From contig NC_013943.1 of assembly GCF_000025725.1 (NCBI RefSeq), positions 124,001 to 188,000 of the forward strand: a stretch of DNA of 64,000 nt. Direction: 5' to 3'. The notes beneath the pieces were generated by a model. That model was not told the DNA's origin and did not search any database. It saw only the letters and a program-made list of their open reading frames with translations. Source of the stretch: Denitrovibrio acetiphilus DSM 12809. GTDB taxonomy: Bacteria; Chrysiogenota; Deferribacteres; Deferribacterales; Geovibrionaceae. Shown piece by piece: positions 63,689 to 64,000 of the stretch. Each line of letters opens with the position of its first letter. Within the stretch, counting starts at the first letter, position 1. Made by a program: the position numbers and the translations under genes.

Positions 63689-64000
63689 TCAGTCACTTTG
63701 GTGACTGGATTTTGAAACCGATGCCACAGTGTTTCGACCATTGTATTTTGCTATGTTGAGCGATTTGCTGGTTTTTGCAAGGATTGGCTCTATGTAGTCC
63801 TTCGGACGGGGTGCTTTTACGCCGAAGCTGGTGGTTTGGGCTGGTACGTTCGGTATTTGTATAGATCCTAGAGCTTTACGCAGGATATCTACAATTTCTA
63901 ATGCTTATTCAAGCGATGTCTCCGGTATGAGAACAATAAATTCCTCTCCCCCCCATCTGGCAGCATAATCTGTTGGTCTGATATTTTCCTGGAGCCGTCT
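63689..64000 (-). pseudogene. GGDEF-domain gene remnant with an internal stop, 5' end outside window
   Basis: Reading inward from the window end, the frame gives ENIRPTDYAARWGGEEFIVL then IPETSLE and a TAA at 63905-63907. Continuing in the same frame gives ALEIVDILRKALGSI, a divergent SFGV motif and IAKYNGRNTVAS, the normal end of a GGDEF domain, before the stop at 63689. A single CAA-to-TAA change would explain the break, since Gln is common at that position. The part after the stop is less conserved than usual, so decay is likely. The upstream part is outside the window. Confidence 0.7.
63690..63707 (+). terminator. Terminator between aroF and the convergent GGDEF remnant
   Basis: CAGTCAC and GTGACTG form a perfect 7-bp stem with a TTTG loop, 16 bases after the aroF stop, followed by GATTTTG. 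Read on the minus strand it is followed by CTTTTTATC, so it can work in both directions. Confidence 0.7.

Noticed and set aside
63508-63741. 77-codon minus-strand open frame at the aroF end
   Set aside because: Mostly antisense to aroF and in a different frame from the GGDEF remnant.

Overview
The window reads as a stretch of chromosome from a strictly or facultatively anaerobic, motile, Gram-negative bacterium with moderate GC content. Gene content (anaerobic 'early cobalt' cobamide pathway, EtfBA with a membrane FeS partner, selenium-type molybdenum hydroxylase accessory genes, a large chemotaxis operon, many PAS sensor proteins) fits a member of the Deferribacterota such as Denitrovibrio or Geovibrio. 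That placement is inference from content only. No phage, insertion sequence, CRISPR array, rRNA or tRNA gene was seen.

Layout. 1-437: tail of a LuxR-type response regulator. 505-4585 (-): etfB-etfA and a membrane FeS/CCG oxidoreductase, a probable route from acyl-CoA dehydrogenases to menaquinone. 4595-5295: AT-rich gap. 5296-6477 (+): Bcr/CflA efflux pump. 6479-14180 (-): a molybdenum hydroxylase operon (FAD, 2Fe-2S and Mo subunits, then yqeC, mocA, yqeB, xdhC), preceded by a purine permease gene broken by a one-base frameshift. 14332-16974 (-): Cache/PAS diguanylate cyclase. 17159-18689 (-): nhaA behind a consensus promoter and a leader that closely matches the yybP-ykoY (manganese) riboswitch. 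18936-22024 (+): ABC importer most like EhuBCDA. 22090-25352 (+): MoaE-like protein, receiver protein, PAS/GAF histidine kinase. 25336-26586 (-): BaiN/HI0933-type flavoprotein.

26651-46595 is a cobamide island in five transcription blocks: cobU-cobT-cobS-cobD-cbiB-cbiR (+), cbiL (-), cbiP-sirC-cbiA-cbiC (+), cbiD-E-F-G-H-J (-), and a cobalamin-riboswitch-controlled block (+) with an exported cobaltochelatase CbiK, an ABC-2 transporter, a BtuCDF-like importer and the uroporphyrinogen III methylase CobA. Together they cover most of the route from uroporphyrinogen III to cobamide. cbiT and the corrinoid adenosyltransferase are not in the window. CbiR, a cobamide-remodelling hydrolase family, is also encoded.

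46602-58500 (-) is a chemotaxis operon (receiver, small MCP-like protein, STAS protein, cheY, cheA, mcp, cheW, cheR, cheD, cheB, then a membrane PAS histidine kinase). 58718-61964 (+) is a kinase/NtrC-type regulator pair. 61961-62299 (-) is a YjdM/PhnA zinc-ribbon protein. 62618-63673 (+) is DAHP synthase, and the window ends in a decayed GGDEF gene fragment (-).

The strongest leads are the exported CbiK/ABC-2/BtuCDF/CobA operon, the yybP-ykoY element in front of nhaA, the permease frameshift, and the CbiR gene inside a near-complete de novo cobamide island.
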